In this document: piece by piece, positions 23,831 to 35,953 of the stretch
Layout: every line of letters starts with the position of its first letter
Numbering within the stretch: position 1 is the stretch's first letter
Source: Desarmillaria ectypa
Taxonomy: Eukaryota > Basidiomycota > Agaricomycetes > Agaricales > Physalacriaceae
Direction: 5' to 3'
NCBI GenBank assembly: GCA_030407005.1
Contig: JAUDYN010000003.1
Coordinates: 2,852,001 to 2,916,000, forward strand
DNA length: 64,000 bases
Notes under the pieces: generated by a model
Told to the model about the DNA's origin: nothing
What the model saw: the letters and a program-made list of their open reading frames with translations, nothing else
Database searches by the model: none
Program-made: the position numbers and the translations under genes

Positions 23831-25322
23831 ATGCCCCAGCAATCTCGCTCTGCAGTGATGCCCTCGAATCCACACATAGATACGGTATACTCCCTTTCTC
23901 TGCTCTCTGAGTATAACCACACGCTCGACTCTCTACCACTTGACCTCTCACGCAATTTTGCGGACCTTCGGGAACTCGATGCCGTCTTGTCCACTGCCAT
24001 GGCATCGATAACAGCCAAAATCCATACTCTTACGCAGATGATAGAAGATGGCAAGGGTAAAGAAGAGCGCCTCTGGCTGTTGTCCGAGATTGCAGAGGAG
24101 GCGAGAACCCTCAAACCGGGGGGTGAGGATAAGATTCGTGTCGCCTGCCAGGCTGCGGATAATCTCAAGTCCCATGTGAGCCATCTCCGTACTCTAGCAG
24201 AGCACATCCCCAGCTTCGATGCTTCCATTCTTAATCGACAAACCACGTACCCACATGTAGCGAGCAAGACCTTTATGCCGGTCACGATGACGGAGGGTGG
24301 AAGAAGACGGCGAGGTAATTACGGCTCTCTATTGACGAGTGCGACGGACCCCAGTCCTGTCAAACGAAAACGAGTCCCACGAGACGATGATGGGACTCCG
24401 AGAAAAGAGCGAGCAGTGGACGGGCCAAGCAGGCCGCGTAATGGTGGTCGAGGACGCAGGTATGCCGAAAAATCCTGCCTCAAACATATGGTTTTCATTA
24501 CTTTCTACAGAAATGAACGTGCCGGTTCTCCAGCGGACTCTGTCCTTTCTGTCACCTCGTATATGCCGCCCCAACCGCCTCAGGCTTCTTCGCGTGGAGG
24601 TTCGACACATGGGCGAACGAACGGCACCAGTCATACTCACGGTGGCAACAGGAGGTCGCGCACTGCGGCCAACAGTCACCGCGGTGGGTCGCCTCAGAAC
24701 GAGCATTATCCTAACGGCACGTACGATCATGGTCTGCCCAACCACGGATCGCGTCGAGAAGCATTCAATGTCCCGCCCTCTGCATCGCATCCATCCCTCC
24801 CCCTTCCATATCATACTAATGGCAATCCCCATCCCTTTGAGCTTCATATACCGAACGGTGCCCTGGGAGGTGTGATCGCGGGCCCAGGCGAATGGCCCAT
24901 GCCCAGACAGCTAGAGGGCCCCGGAGTGCCTGTAGCAAGGAATCCAGCAACTTACTCTGACGCCGGTATGCCGATGAATGTTGGCTCTGGTGCGGAGGAC
25001 GAGGGTACTGGAGAGCAGGATGGCGAAGCGGATGGCGACAATCGCAGATACTGTTTCTGTGACGGGTACAGCTACGGTGACATGATAGCATGCGATGACT
25101 CAAATTGCGAAAGAGAATGGGTAAATGATCTGTTATCCCTGATGACTGAAAGGCTGATTTTTTTCCCCCAAGTTCCATTTGACCTGCATTGGTCTAGAAG
25201 TGCCTCCCGAAGGAAAATGGTATTGTGATAATTGCTCAAACAAGAAGCCGGCAAAGCGTCCAGGCCGCGGAGGTAAGCGGCGGGGCGGACATCGTGCAGG
25301 CGCTGGGCGAGGGACTACGTAG
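23831..25322 (+). CDS. ING-family histone-binding protein with PHD finger
   Basis: Chromatin reader that in yeast (Pho23, Yng1, Yng2) targets deacetylase or acetyltransferase complexes to histone H3 trimethylated on Lys4. Three exons: 23831-24459, 24511-25120, 25173-25322; 462 residues from MPQQSRSAVMPSN. The N-terminal ING helical domain (about 12-130) includes YSLSLLSEYNHTLDSLPLDL and LTQMIEDGKGKEE. A long disordered linker rich in Gly/His/Asn/Pro (about 170-385) follows. The C-terminal PHD finger has Cys392, Cys394, Cys405, Cys410, His415, Cys418, Cys431 and Cys434 (CFCDGYSYGDMIACDD ... WYCDNC). It ends in a basic RPGRGGKRRGG tail. Intron 24460-24510 is 51 nt with no stop, so retention would keep frame. 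An in-frame ATG at 23783 is an alternative start. Confidence 0.9.
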
Positions 25323-26099
25323 GGCAATCAACTGCAATATCATGAATATACGATAGAGTCGGACTTATGATGATGTCATTTATTTGCCTTTACCCTTAGG
25401 AACAAATTGTCATGCTCAAAACATTTTCCAAATTCGAATTGATGGTTAATCAAGGTAATATCTCATCCTTTACTGGATCATTCATATTTCGTCTGTCAGC
25501 CCCCCTGACCGTCCCGTCTCAACCTGCATGCTGCTGAACAAAATGACTTTTGATTCGCCATGCTGTTTCTTCGGTCCGAGCCCGATATCGACTTCGAATT
25601 TTCTCAGGAATCTGATCCTTAAAATTTTCGTTCTGGACCAGTTGGGGCTTGGTACTTGCTCTGCCAGCTCAAGTGATCTGGCGTTCCGTACTGGTTTAGT
25701 TGCATACGTAGCCAGATAAACCATGTGAAGGCCATAACTGCTCACAGTTCGCGAAGCCGCGATCTTCGATACATTATTGTTTCCAAGGACTTTGTTGGAC
25801 GATTACTACATCAAGAACATCTGGTTCGATTGGACCCATCTCGCCTGTTCCGCTGATTTCGAAAATCGCGGCTCGAAACTCATTCAGTTACTAGACGTCT
25901 GCGGCGGCTCAGCGCACGATTATGACCGATTCTCTGACTCGGAGATGATGGAAGCACACCGTCCGGAAACTACGTCTACATCAGTTATAGGTTCCATCAC
26001 GATGTTTCTGGCTCGACCAAAGGAACCCTGAGCTTCCTCAGACCGGTTTGCTTGGTTCTGCAGCCCCTTGACCATACGACGCCGTCAAGGCTTAATGAG
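25323..26099. other. Spacer with coding-like fragments on both strands
   Basis: Two signals of possible coding. On the minus strand a segment ending at a stop at 25519-25521 reads DQIPEKIRSRYRARTEET followed by AWRIKSHFVQQ. It may join upstream open sequence at 25,690-25,745 (YGLHMVYLATYATKPVR). On the plus strand 25,777-26,031 is open (DYYIKNIWFDWTHLACSADF). I could not build a complete gene on either strand and recognise no family; a small decayed gene is possible. Confidence 0.3.
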
Positions 26100-26107
26100 T
26101 ATTTAAA
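26100..26107 (+). promoter_or_regulatory. TATA-like element of the S28 peptidase gene
   Basis: TATTTAAA, 56 bp before the ATG at 26163; position suits a fungal core promoter. Confidence 0.4.
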
Positions 26108-26162
26108 GGTAGAGTAATACGACCAATATCTCTGCCCCAGAGTTAGTTCCCAATTCTCCACA

Positions 26163-28378
26163 ATGCGTTGGATCCCACTCGCCCTCGCTCCGCTATCATG
26201 CCTGCTTGGACTTGCATCTGCTATACTCAAGGACGGCCGTCCTCATGCGAATATGATGCCTATGCCTATATTTCCCTCCGTTGAAGCCCCGTACCTTGCT
26301 GCGACTGCTAAGGCGAAGGCCACTGTTGCCTATGACACCGTGTATTACTTCGACCAGTTGATCGACCATAATAACGCGTCTCTGGGGACGTTTCAGCAAC
26401 GTTATTGGCACACCGCCGAGCATTATGAATCCGGTTTGTGTGGCGTGTTTTTCTCCGCGCCGATCTGCTGACCCGCACCATTTAGGCGGTCCGATCATCC
26501 TCCTTACTCCCGGAGAAAACAATGCTGAGAGTGCGCCTCTTTCATTTCTTGCATGCTTCTGTAATTAACGGTTATCACATCTGTCAGCATACTACCCTTT
26601 TCTTACCAATATCTCAATCTTTGGCCAGATCGCACAACAGCAGCATGGTGCGGTTGTGATCCTAGAGCACCGCTTCTATGGTGCAAGCAACCCATACTCA
26701 AACCTCTCGTCGGAGAGCCTTAAAGTGCTTACAATTCCCCAAGCCATTAACGATTTCGTCTACTTTGCTAAGAATGTTAAATTGCCAATGACAAACGGAG
26801 ATCAACTGGGTCCGGATAAAGCACCTTGGATCTTGGCTGGTGGAAGCTACTCCGGTTGGTGTCTTTTTTCTGTTTCTGATTGAAGACAATAGATCTGATC
26901 CAGAATAGGTGCCTTGGTGAGCTGGACTATGGTAAAGTGAGTAAACCGGCTTGGCTTTGAAGATTTTTTTTGCTAATGGTTCACCACTAGCAACCCGGGA
27001 TTATTTTATGCCGGTTATGCATCATCTGCAGTAGTGGAAGCAATAACGTAGGATCCAAAATTTTCGTACAGCCTCGTGCTCATTGAAATGGACGGCTTTT
27101 ACAGGGATTTCTGGCAATATTACGAGCCAATCCGCCAGTACATGCCTGCCAATTGTTCTGCCGATGTCGCTGCCGTAATTGCCTATGTGGATGAAGTTTT
27201 CACTGGCGATAATGCCACGGCCATTCACTCCGTCAAGGAGACTTTTGGCATGAGCGATCTTACTCATCTTGATGATGCTGCGGGTGCCCGTACGTCTCTA
27301 TCCGGTATACGCGTGCTCACAAACTTATTTCGGAGTTAGTACGAAACAATCTCTGGGATTGGCAGTCTCTTCAGCCTACTTCAGGGCCGAATGCGCAATT
27401 TTACAAGTTCTGTGATGCACTAGAAGTCAAAGATGGTATCAACGCCCCTGCATCTGGCTGGGGCCTTGAACATGCCCTGGCCTCCTGGGGCGCTTATTTT
27501 AAGGACGAGTACCTTGAACATCGTAAGTGCTCAACTCTAGTCCGTGTTGTTTCATTGATTTATTGGTGTTCCGTTTATTAGTGTGCGGTGATCTTAGCGT
27601 CGTGTGAGTGACTGATGATCTTGTACTTCTGGCACTGACGTCCTTGACAGAGTATGTTTGGGCACCTACGATGGGACCTTGGATTACTATACCAATGTCG
27701 CGGTGGGCAACTCTTACCGTTCCTGGATGTGGACCGTGTAGGTTTTCCTGGCGCCACTGTGAAAATGATTGCATCTTTATTTAATGATTCTATGCAGATG
27801 CAATGAAGTTGGCTGGTACCAGGTAAGGGCACTTTGTTCTACTTTTCGTCGACTGACACCGTGTTTAGGGCGGCCCCCCAGAAGGCCACCCCGCAATTGT
27901 CTCCAGACTAGTTAATGCTAATACATTGTACGCTCAGGTCAGTCATTTGATCACTCTGATATCGCTGGTTTTCATGCTCGTGATCGTTGCAGCATCAATG
28001 TGTTCTCATGTTTCCCGACGCGTTCTCGGAACCGCCTGAACCTTCGGTCGCCAATGTCAACTCACGGTACACCGGTTGGGCCGTACAAGCAGATCGATTA
28101 TTCTTTGCCAATGCCAACCGTAAGTTAATCTCCCTTAGTCATGTTGTTGTTTCTCATGCATTCCAGGCGACCCATGGAGGGATGCCACCATGTCCGCTGA
28201 CGGTTTAGGTTCTCTAGGAACGTTGTTGCAGCCCATCTCTGTGGGCAATGGTTTTCATTGCTCGGACCTGAGAGTCGCAAATGCGGCAGCAGACATCTCC
28301 ATTGCCCAAGTTCAGACTCAAGCTCTGTCATCCATGAGCTCCTGGCTTGGAGACTGGTCAGCTTCAATCAAAACATAA
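26163..28378 (+). CDS. Secreted serine peptidase of family S28 (prolyl carboxypeptidase-like)
   Basis: Thirteen exons: 26163-26433, 26486-26530, 26588-26854, 26909-26936, 26991-27047, 27105-27289, 27340-27522, 27582-27603, 27651-27737, 27798-27822, 27869-27937, 27993-28119, 28167-28378; 525 residues. Several exons are tiny (22, 25 and 28 nt). The signal peptide covers about residues 1-20 (LALAPLSCLLGLASA). Family features: YYFDQLIDHNNASLGTFQQR, VVILEHRFYGASNPY, then the nucleophile motif GGSYSG with Ser192 (completed across intron 26855-26908), ALVSWTMVKNPGLF formed over an intron, and CLGTYDGTLDYYTN. The rest of the triad is Asp457 in DPWRDAT and His486 in GNGFHCSDL. S28 enzymes cleave after proline, in vacuole or outside the cell. 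Catalytic residues are complete. Confidence 0.92.
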
Positions 28379-29115
28379 ATATTAATTATTAGTAGTTAAA
28401 TAAACAATGTTCAGTTATTATAAATGAGTTCTCAAGTTGGCTTGTTTTTCATCGTGCTAATCCGCGAAGGGCGTCCAGAATGAAGCTAAAACCGGTAACA
28501 TCTTTAAATCAGTGTTCTCGAGACAGTTGAATGAAGATTGATGCAGACCGCCCTGCGTTTCAGCCGCCCCCACCCCCATCGCTGGGCCCACTGTATTATA
28601 TCAAACTGGACGCATTCCGAGTCTTTGGACGCTGGCAATATCCATGGAGATAAGTCGATCCACCCTCTTATGGAGATGACTCGCTACCGCCCTGCCGTGT
28701 GAACCTGCAGTAATGCGACTGATGCAATCTGTTCAAAGTCCTTCAGAGTAAGTGCTTTAGTCCTTATTACTGGGTTAGGGTCCCAATAATAGATATCTAT
28801 AATTATAACACTCTTTTTCCGACGTTATTGACTCGGAGATCTTTGTTTCTGGAAAATGACCAATGTGAAAAGTGAACCGTCCTGGGAACGGTTCGGAGTG
28901 GCCAAGAGATACCTTCTTCTTCTTCCTCCCTCGAGTTCCCATGGGTGGCGATGTTTGTCATGAGGAATGATTTATTTCGTGTTCGAGAGCCCTGCCCCTG
29001 CGGTTCCTCTTTACAATACGGCAGACCGGATAATGATGCTCTTGTTTCCCCAAAGGCTTTCTCAGATCTCACATATGGTAAGTCCAGGGGAACCCAGACC
29101 TGCGACGATCGCGTG
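28379..29115. other. Convergent spacer between S28 peptidase and PON-like genes
   Basis: A/T-rich just after the S28 stop, with AAATAAA near 28,396 as a plausible polyadenylation signal. No coding segment seen. Confidence 0.45.
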
Positions 29116-30562
29116 TTAGATAGAACCAGTGAAATTTTCAATACAATGGACTTCACCATGGAGGAACAGTCGACCGCGTCGAGAGTCATAGGTTGCCGTA
29201 CTAATGAAAGAAGCCAGGCTTCCATCGTCTTCCAGGACCTAAAATCAGAGATGAAGCATAAGGACTGAGCTTCAGGACCACATTCAAGTTTTTTACCGTA
29301 CCTTTTCTCCTTTGTATTTCTCGCCGAAGAACGAAGACGGACCGGTGTTTATAGAAAACTTGTAAACCGAGACGGGACATGGGCTTGTGAACAGGTTCAT
29401 CATTGCTTTGAGTGCATCCTGTGCTCTCGGAATACCTGCATCCGACGCGTCAGATCGAAGCCAAACTTGCACATTCGGAAACTGACCAGCCGCCCACACA
29501 GCCCCAGTTTCATCCATGGACAAATTATCGATGATAGTTTCTGATTCGTCGTGTTAGTAACTGTGGATTGAATTGAGGAGTAAGAATTTTTCACCGGAGG
29601 GAATCACGTCTGTTAGAACGAGCGTATTGTCTCCCTGTTTCTCCAGCACGCGTATTCCACTCGAGAGGGTGCTGGAGACGTAAATGGTTCCATTGTCAGC
29701 CCGAACGACACCGTTGTTATTGAGCATTCCAGATACCGACGTCTTGCAGCCTGCTTCGACGTGACAATAGCCGACAGACGAAGACGGCCTCAGGAACTCG
29801 TACAAGTCTCGTGTCTAAACCTTCGTTAAATTACAGTAAACGGGTGAAGGAATATTCTAAAACTCACAAGACCAGTTTTTGGCCCACCTCGATCATTAGT
29901 AAAGAAGAAGCTCTTGCCATCCGCGGAACCAACAACGTCGTTGGGAGAATAAATGACGGGGTGTTCAACGGTTCGTAGGTGTGTCAAAGTTGTGCTTCCA
30001 ACAGAAGTTCTAAATATTTCAATTGAAGAGTCGTAGCCTACTCGCGCAGGATCTTGACCCCCCAGAGGCAGACGGTGGTGCACGAGAAATACAAAGAGCT
30101 CATTAGGATTAATGGATGACGGTACGACATCCATGCCGTGGAATAGGATGGTGCGAGACATGTCAAAGTTTTCCAGGGATAGACGAGTGACATGTCCGTC
30201 TGGGCCATACATCGCAAAGTAGCTGGCTTCAGAGCTCGGTATAGTAGCTTCTTTCGATGGATGCAACGCATGGAATCGCTGTTTTAGTGTCGAGCAGGCC
30301 ATGTACACATTTCCGGTCGTATGATGCAGCACTATTTCTGCAAATGAGAGCCTAGTTAAGGATTATAGAAGAAACAAAGTGATAATCGTTCACTTTCACA
30401 CCCTTCTACCTCAGAAATAGTTTGGCATCGACCGTTATGCTCGTATGGTCCAACAGTTCGACCGACGCCAAATGTTGTTAGTGTGGGATTTAGATAGAAC
30501 TGATAGAATATGGCGAGAATGAGAGCAAATATCACGGTCGTCGTAGCCAGAAGGCCCGCCAT
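29116..30562 (-). CDS. Paraoxonase/SMP-30-like calcium-dependent esterase (six-bladed propeller)
   Basis: Five exons on the minus strand: 30394-30562, 29868-30337, 29595-29814, 29302-29540, 29116-29238; 406 residues from MAGLLATTTVIF. The N-terminus is an uncleaved-looking signal anchor (about residues 3-22, VIFALILAIFYQFYL), as in paraoxonases. The mature part carries ISEVEGCEKIVLHHTTGNVY, MDVVPSSINPNELFVFLVHH, SPNDVVGSADGKSFFFTNDR, NNNGVVRADNGTIYVSS and LSMDETGAVWAAGQ. The repeated Asn/Asp-containing loops are the calcium-binding strands of the propeller. Such enzymes hydrolyse lactones or aryl esters; the natural substrate is unknown. It ends LFLHGEVHCIENF. It lies head-to-tail after the RasGEF gene, 153 bp between that gene's stop and this start. 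Confidence 0.85.
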
Positions 30563-30715
30563 TATCTTAGTCGTGGTAGAAAGCAAGAATGATGACGCTC
30601 AGGGTCAATGGTTAGGGGCTATAACAGCCCCGAAAAGTTGAATATTGAATACCTGTCCGCTATATACGCATGCATAAATTCAAAGCAAAAACACACAAGA
30701 AAGAAAAGATGAAAA

Positions 30716-33017
30716 CTAAAATCCAGCAGCCTCCAACCCCCTACGAATATCTGCATGTGCTAGCTCAGAATATTGTACCTCTTGACTTTTTGCCCAAGCC
30801 AAACTCGAATCCTTCGTACCAGTTGTCCGTAGATGCAACGAAATAAAGTCACGAATAGACATGCTCTCTCCAATATTATACGGTTTCGACTGGTGCCGTA
30901 GCATCTGCGTTATTGTCTCATACCATCGCTGCCGCTTAATAAACACAATTCGGCCATCATCCTCAATGTCCTCAAACTGATCCTTGGTGTGGGCGATGTC
31001 GGTAAGGTACATCCCGACAAAAGGCACGCAGGGACCCTCGGCATTACTTTGAAGATTTCGAAACGCGGCAAAGCCTCCGGACGGTTCGCTGTATTTCAAC
31101 AGTGCGTCGAGATTCGTCTTTCGCCCCACATGGGCCCATGTGAGATGCAACCGCGTGATGACGACGCTGTTGAGCGCTGTAATAAGCGCACTCATAGATG
31201 CAAAGTTATTTATATTTCGGCATTTCTAGAAAGGCGATCAGAAAGATTTCTACGATGAAGATAGTGATGAAGTCATACCTCGGCGACCTTTATCCAGAAA
31301 TCAATAGTATCCGCCCGTTTTCCTAGGGCATCGTTGTTCAGAATACTGAAGGTGACCCAGGATGCCAGCTTGTCATGGGTGGCGCAGAAAGCGTTGAGAT
31401 TGGGGGCTAATTGAGGTGACTTTGCATATAACAAGCAATCTTGAGGGGTAACCTTGTTGTAGAGCGCGTACTCAAATAGCGATAGCTGTTCGGCCAAATC
31501 GGTGGGGTCAAGGCGGAGAAGGTCGCCCTTGTGATCGCGAGATTTTCTTCTCCGACGAGGGGATACTACGGGCGATTCCACGCCGGGACTGGCAAACGTC
31601 TGAAAGATCTGAGCGCCGTGAAAGAGTCCGATTTTGATATACTCACCAGCCGTTCGATAGATTTGACAATCAATTTAGCTGTCACAGTAAGGGGAGGGGT
31701 TACGTCGTTGAGGAAATCGGTGAGGCGCTGGGCTATGTGGGGCTCTTCCTCGAGTAGCCGGTGATCTTCGAGCCACAAAGTAAAGATGGTCAGCACTATA
31801 CGTTGCGTAGGGAGAGAGCATTTCTCTCTCCATTCTTCATATTCTGGATCCGTTATCTTGCTAGGGTATTCCATAGCATAAATACCCACAAGTGCGGTGA
31901 ACAGCTGATTGGCAGTCATGAACGTCCGGAACGTCATCAGAAACACATTCCGGAACGCAGTTTCCTGTGCAGCCTCTGAATAGGTGCTTAGAATTAGACG
32001 GCAGATATGTAAGAACGAAATCTTACTGATAACATCTTTGGAAGTTTCCGACGTCAGTTTCTCCACCAAAGCCTCTGTGGTCCCAGAACGGACCTGTCCT
32101 TCGCTGTCAATTCTTAGCTGATCTGAGTGCCGTGACTTCATATACCACGGGGAATTGGCCTGAGCTTGGAAAGTGCTGATGAATGAGACCGCTTCCTCGC
32201 TTCCCGTAAGCTGCTTAATCTTTTCCAAACGTCGCCTGTCAGAGGCGGACGGAGATTCAGCGTCTGAGTCATGTTCCGAAGCTGAAGGGGAATAATGGCG
32301 CCGCGGGGAATTTCGGAGAGGCGAGAGTAGCTCGTGGGTGGCGAGCTTGTCCCTGGATGAGATGTCGGACATGCTGCAAGGGTTCTTCAGCGTGCGCCTG
32401 ATAGGCAGGGTTATCAAAGGAGGATGAGGTACTGGTGTCTTTGGAGAGGGCGGGCGGTACGGCCTCTGGTGGTTCTCCGGCGAAGACCATGGTGACCGAG
32501 CAGAGCTGTGTTTTTCGGCCTCAATAAGCAAAGGAGACTCGAGGTCACAGGATATCCGTGAAGTAGGCGCGGAATTGTAGAGCTGTTCTGCGTCATATTC
32601 AAAGACGCGAAGTTCTTCCAGAATACTGCGCAGTCTCTCCGCCATTTCTATCGAAAGCGGCCGAACAAAGGCCTGTGGTATCCAGCCAACTACATTGCCT
32701 CCACGTCGCATTGCTGCCCACCATCCGGTAGCTTCCTGCGTGATGATGTCGAGCATTTCGTTTTTGCGAAAAGACAGGTGGATTGGATTGTCTGCCTGGA
32801 AATCATACATGCACAACACGGTGCATATGATTTGGCCTTGTTCGGAGACCGAAGAAGGCGGAGAGCTCTCCATGGTCTCTGAGCTGGTCGTTGCAGAATC
32901 CGACGATGATGTATTTGAATCCGATGATGAAGCACGAAAGTGGTGGTAAGGTGATGGATCTATGGACAGGTGAAGGGACTGGCGGACTTTGGTAGTGTGT
33001 GAAAGGGTCGTGCTCAT
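30716..33017 (-). CDS. Ras guanine nucleotide exchange factor with SH3 domain (CDC25/RasGEF family)
   Basis: Activates Ras-type GTPases by nucleotide exchange at the membrane. Three exons on the minus strand: 31647-33017, 31279-31599, 30716-31225; 733 residues. Domains: Ser-rich start (residues 1-58); SH3 domain about 62-122 (VLCMYDFQADNPIHLSFRKN ... GWIPQAFVRPL); Ser/Pro linker; RasGEF_N domain about 325-450 (RTFMTANQLFTALVGIYAME); catalytic RasGEF domain about 490-720 (DPTDLAEQLSLFEYALYNKV, LNSVVITRLHLTWAHVGRKT, CVPFVGMYLTDIAHTKDQFE). In yeast Cdc25/Sdc25 proteins this protein controls cAMP signalling; in basidiomycetes related genes act in mating and filament formation. It is shorter than yeast Cdc25 (about 1,590 residues). 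It is the last gene before the transposon island. Confidence 0.92.
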
Positions 33018-33950
33018 CGTAGCAGCAAAAGAGCAGAATGGCGATGGCGTCGAGGTCAGAAGATGCAGAGAACCGAAAGCAGTACTAACAGAACGGTCAC
33101 TTCATGGATGTACTTGATCCATAAGCGGCAACCGCCATCCAAACAACCATCACAGGGGCACGATCAGATCACCCGCTTTCTGTCTCCGTGGTGGTGGTGG
33201 TGAGTACTACTATTGTTGAATATATTGCGACACGGATCCTTTTCGTAGTACTATTGAATTTCCTGGAATATTTTCGTAGGGAGCGTTCAACTCAATATAC
33301 CATTATCATATCCTTGCCGTCAGTTTACGCACACACATGCTGTACAGCTGATGGTCGAGTACAGCATCGAGCATTTGCTTCCGCTTCTTATCGACTACGG
33401 GGACGGCGAGCAGAGAAACAACAGACCCCGAACACCGAATTAATTCCAGGATATCAGATCAACAGAATTCCAGGTATAGCAACATATCATTAAACGCTGC
33501 TTTTCATTTTATAGAAATTGTATAGTTAACCTAACTGAGAGTTGGCGTGAAGTACCAGGTGGTAATAGTGTGTTGGGGCCTCACACTACTTCCCAGATGC
33601 CCACTAACGAACGATGCATTTTCAGCTCTGTCCGACACTTCCAATATTAATTGCCTTTAAGGAAGCCCTAGTTACACCCAAGACCATGGATGGCATCGTA
33701 AGGACTAAGAAATAACCTCTAGTACGTATAGTCGCAACTTCAGTATATATGTGAACCAGTGACGACCTTGCATTAGCGCGCCTTCATCCGCAGCGTCCCA
33801 AAAAATCAATACCTTTTTAGATCGTCTCATCTCCTTTCCCAACGTCGTGAGAACTTGAAACCCATTTCTTCACGTGGCTTTCGAAACTATAACGCAGCGA
33901 CACGTTGGACAAACCCAATAATCATATCTTGCTTGACCTTGTGTCGGAGA
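33018..33950. other. Promoter side of the RasGEF gene and edge of the transposon island
   Basis: No coding segment recognised. CpG dinucleotides are still frequent up to about 33,900 (for example near 33,770-33,900), then drop sharply. Holds the RasGEF promoter and 5' leader. Confidence 0.5.
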
Positions 33951-35598
33951 TTGTGCTCTGACCTTATTAGGAAAAACAGAGAATAATCTGGCTGATAAGA
34001 TTACATGGGAGAATATTAGAAATTCATCTGTCAGATAAGAAGATAAGACAAGGTTTATGCCCGATGTATCCTTATTAGGCATCTGATAAGCGGCCTTGCC
34101 AGATATGACTCTCGGGTAGTAAGGCATAATTATCGGCCAGTTACCTTTTGGCCTTAAATTGCCTTTTGGAGCATTATATTGCCTTAAAAGGAGAATGCAG
34201 AATCTCTGACATGTTAAATGCAGCTGGGTTAAAAATCAACAAGCATTGAAACAAACTTTAGCAGTTGAAAATGAAGGGCTGGAAAGGTCATAGGTTGACA
34301 ATAGTTTGATCTTTTTATCCTCAATAGTGAGTTGGCACCTATGTATGTCAAGGATAATGTGACTGGTTTATTGGCAGAATCTGAGAGCAATACTATATGT
34401 GTAGGATGTACTCCTGTTCACATTTTAAGGTGAGAAATAGCTGCAAAAGCAGGTCACTCTTGGTAGCAGTTTATGTCATCAATCCACATCATATTCAAGT
34501 TTGTTTGGGGAGATAGCAGGGTAATGGTGCTGTCAATTTGATGATGAATGAATTTATGAGTAGCATGGGTAAAGTAGTAGAATGGATGAAGGTGAGCAAT
34601 GCTGCAAGATATTTATAAAGATATATGTTCAGAGCCAGAGAGAGGCCAGTTAGATATGACATTGTGGAGTCAACAAAGATGGTTCAATTATTGGCAATAG
34701 TCATTGCCAATGTAATTGTGCACTGTTATGCTATTGTTAGAAAGGGTTTTACACAACTGGACATGGTAAGAAGGATCTAAGGACTCCAAGAGTCTGAGAG
34801 TAAAGTCTTCACAGGAGTGAATTCAAGGAAGATCTTGTCCTTTTACAGATATTTCAAAAAACCTTGTTTATAGTACCAAACAAAGTCTTGTAAAATAAAC
34901 AAATCTGAAAAATATTAAAAAAATAAAATAAATCCTTTCTGTTGCTGCCCTATATCTCAGAACTCATTTCCTGCACTTATATGACATATAGTTTATTGCT
35001 TTATCACCTGTGACATGAAAGAACATGCCTTGGTGCTCCTCTGTGATGGCTGGGAGCTCAATAGACATTAGTTTGATAACTATGAATGGTACAGCAATAT
35101 AATTCCAACCAGATATCCTTAAAGCCATTCCTGATGGCTGTTAGCAACTGACTTGACAAACAAGATCAAACTTCTAGGCTACTTTGCATTCAGGCAGTCA
35201 TATATAGAGTCCTTGCTAATCTGCTGTAATCCAGACAACTAAGGTCTTAGCACATGAAGAAGGAGTTATTCAGAGAAGTTAAGAGATACTTAAGATGAGT
35301 ATAAGATTAAACTTTAGTCTGAAGCTGGGGCTTAAGGCTACAGCTTCACCTACTTATATACAAAATAGTCTATGCTAATAATAAGTACTGTGTGTTATAA
35401 TTTATTCACTTTTCTTATCTTATCTTGGATACTTATTTCATTATGATCTAATCACATCTAATCTCAGTGCCTGTCACAAATCACAGACTGATTGCCTTGT
35501 CACTATTAAACAACTTCAGCAATAGTACTACAGCTCATGATCATTATTAACTTATTAACTTATATTCATTGTTCCATATATAGTTATCTTATAGACAC
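33951..35598. repeat. CpG-depleted, A/T-rich repeat debris, family not identified
   Basis: No open frame of note; CpG is nearly absent while TpG and CpA are abundant, as in the clearly transposon-derived sequence downstream. A stretch at about 35,230-35,480 (with TTATATAC and repeated CTTATC motifs) resembles an LTR of the same superfamily. Too decayed to name. Confidence 0.4.
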
Positions 35599-35953
35599 TG
35601 TTAGACTCAAACTCCATTAGACAACAAGAGTAATTAATGGGCTGTATCACATTCATACAGTTACCCACTAAGTCTCAGAACATTGTTGATGAGAGAGCAA
35701 GACTAAGGTTTTAGCCTTAGGTGAGAGGATTGAGTCAACAAGAAAGTTCAGTGTGATTAAACTTAGCTCAAAGCTGGGGAATATACAGTGAGAGCTATCC
35801 TACTTATATACTAAAAGTGAGAGTCTAATAATAGTAATGGAAACAATGAGTCCATGCATAAAACAAGAGAAACAATGATATAATGAGGTGACCAGTCTAT
35901 GATTGATGATTGGTGCTGAGATTAGATATGATAAGAAAAAAAAAATCATAATA
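35599..35953 (-). repeat. LTR of a decayed Gypsy element (minus strand)
   Basis: Begins TGTTAGAC and ends ATCATAATA, the decayed complement of the family's TGTTATGAT start. Next to it (35,954 onward) is the polypurine-like tract (GAGGAGGTA on minus) and the 3' end of a minus-strand pol, so this is the 3' LTR of the fragment at 35,954-37,487. Confidence 0.6.
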
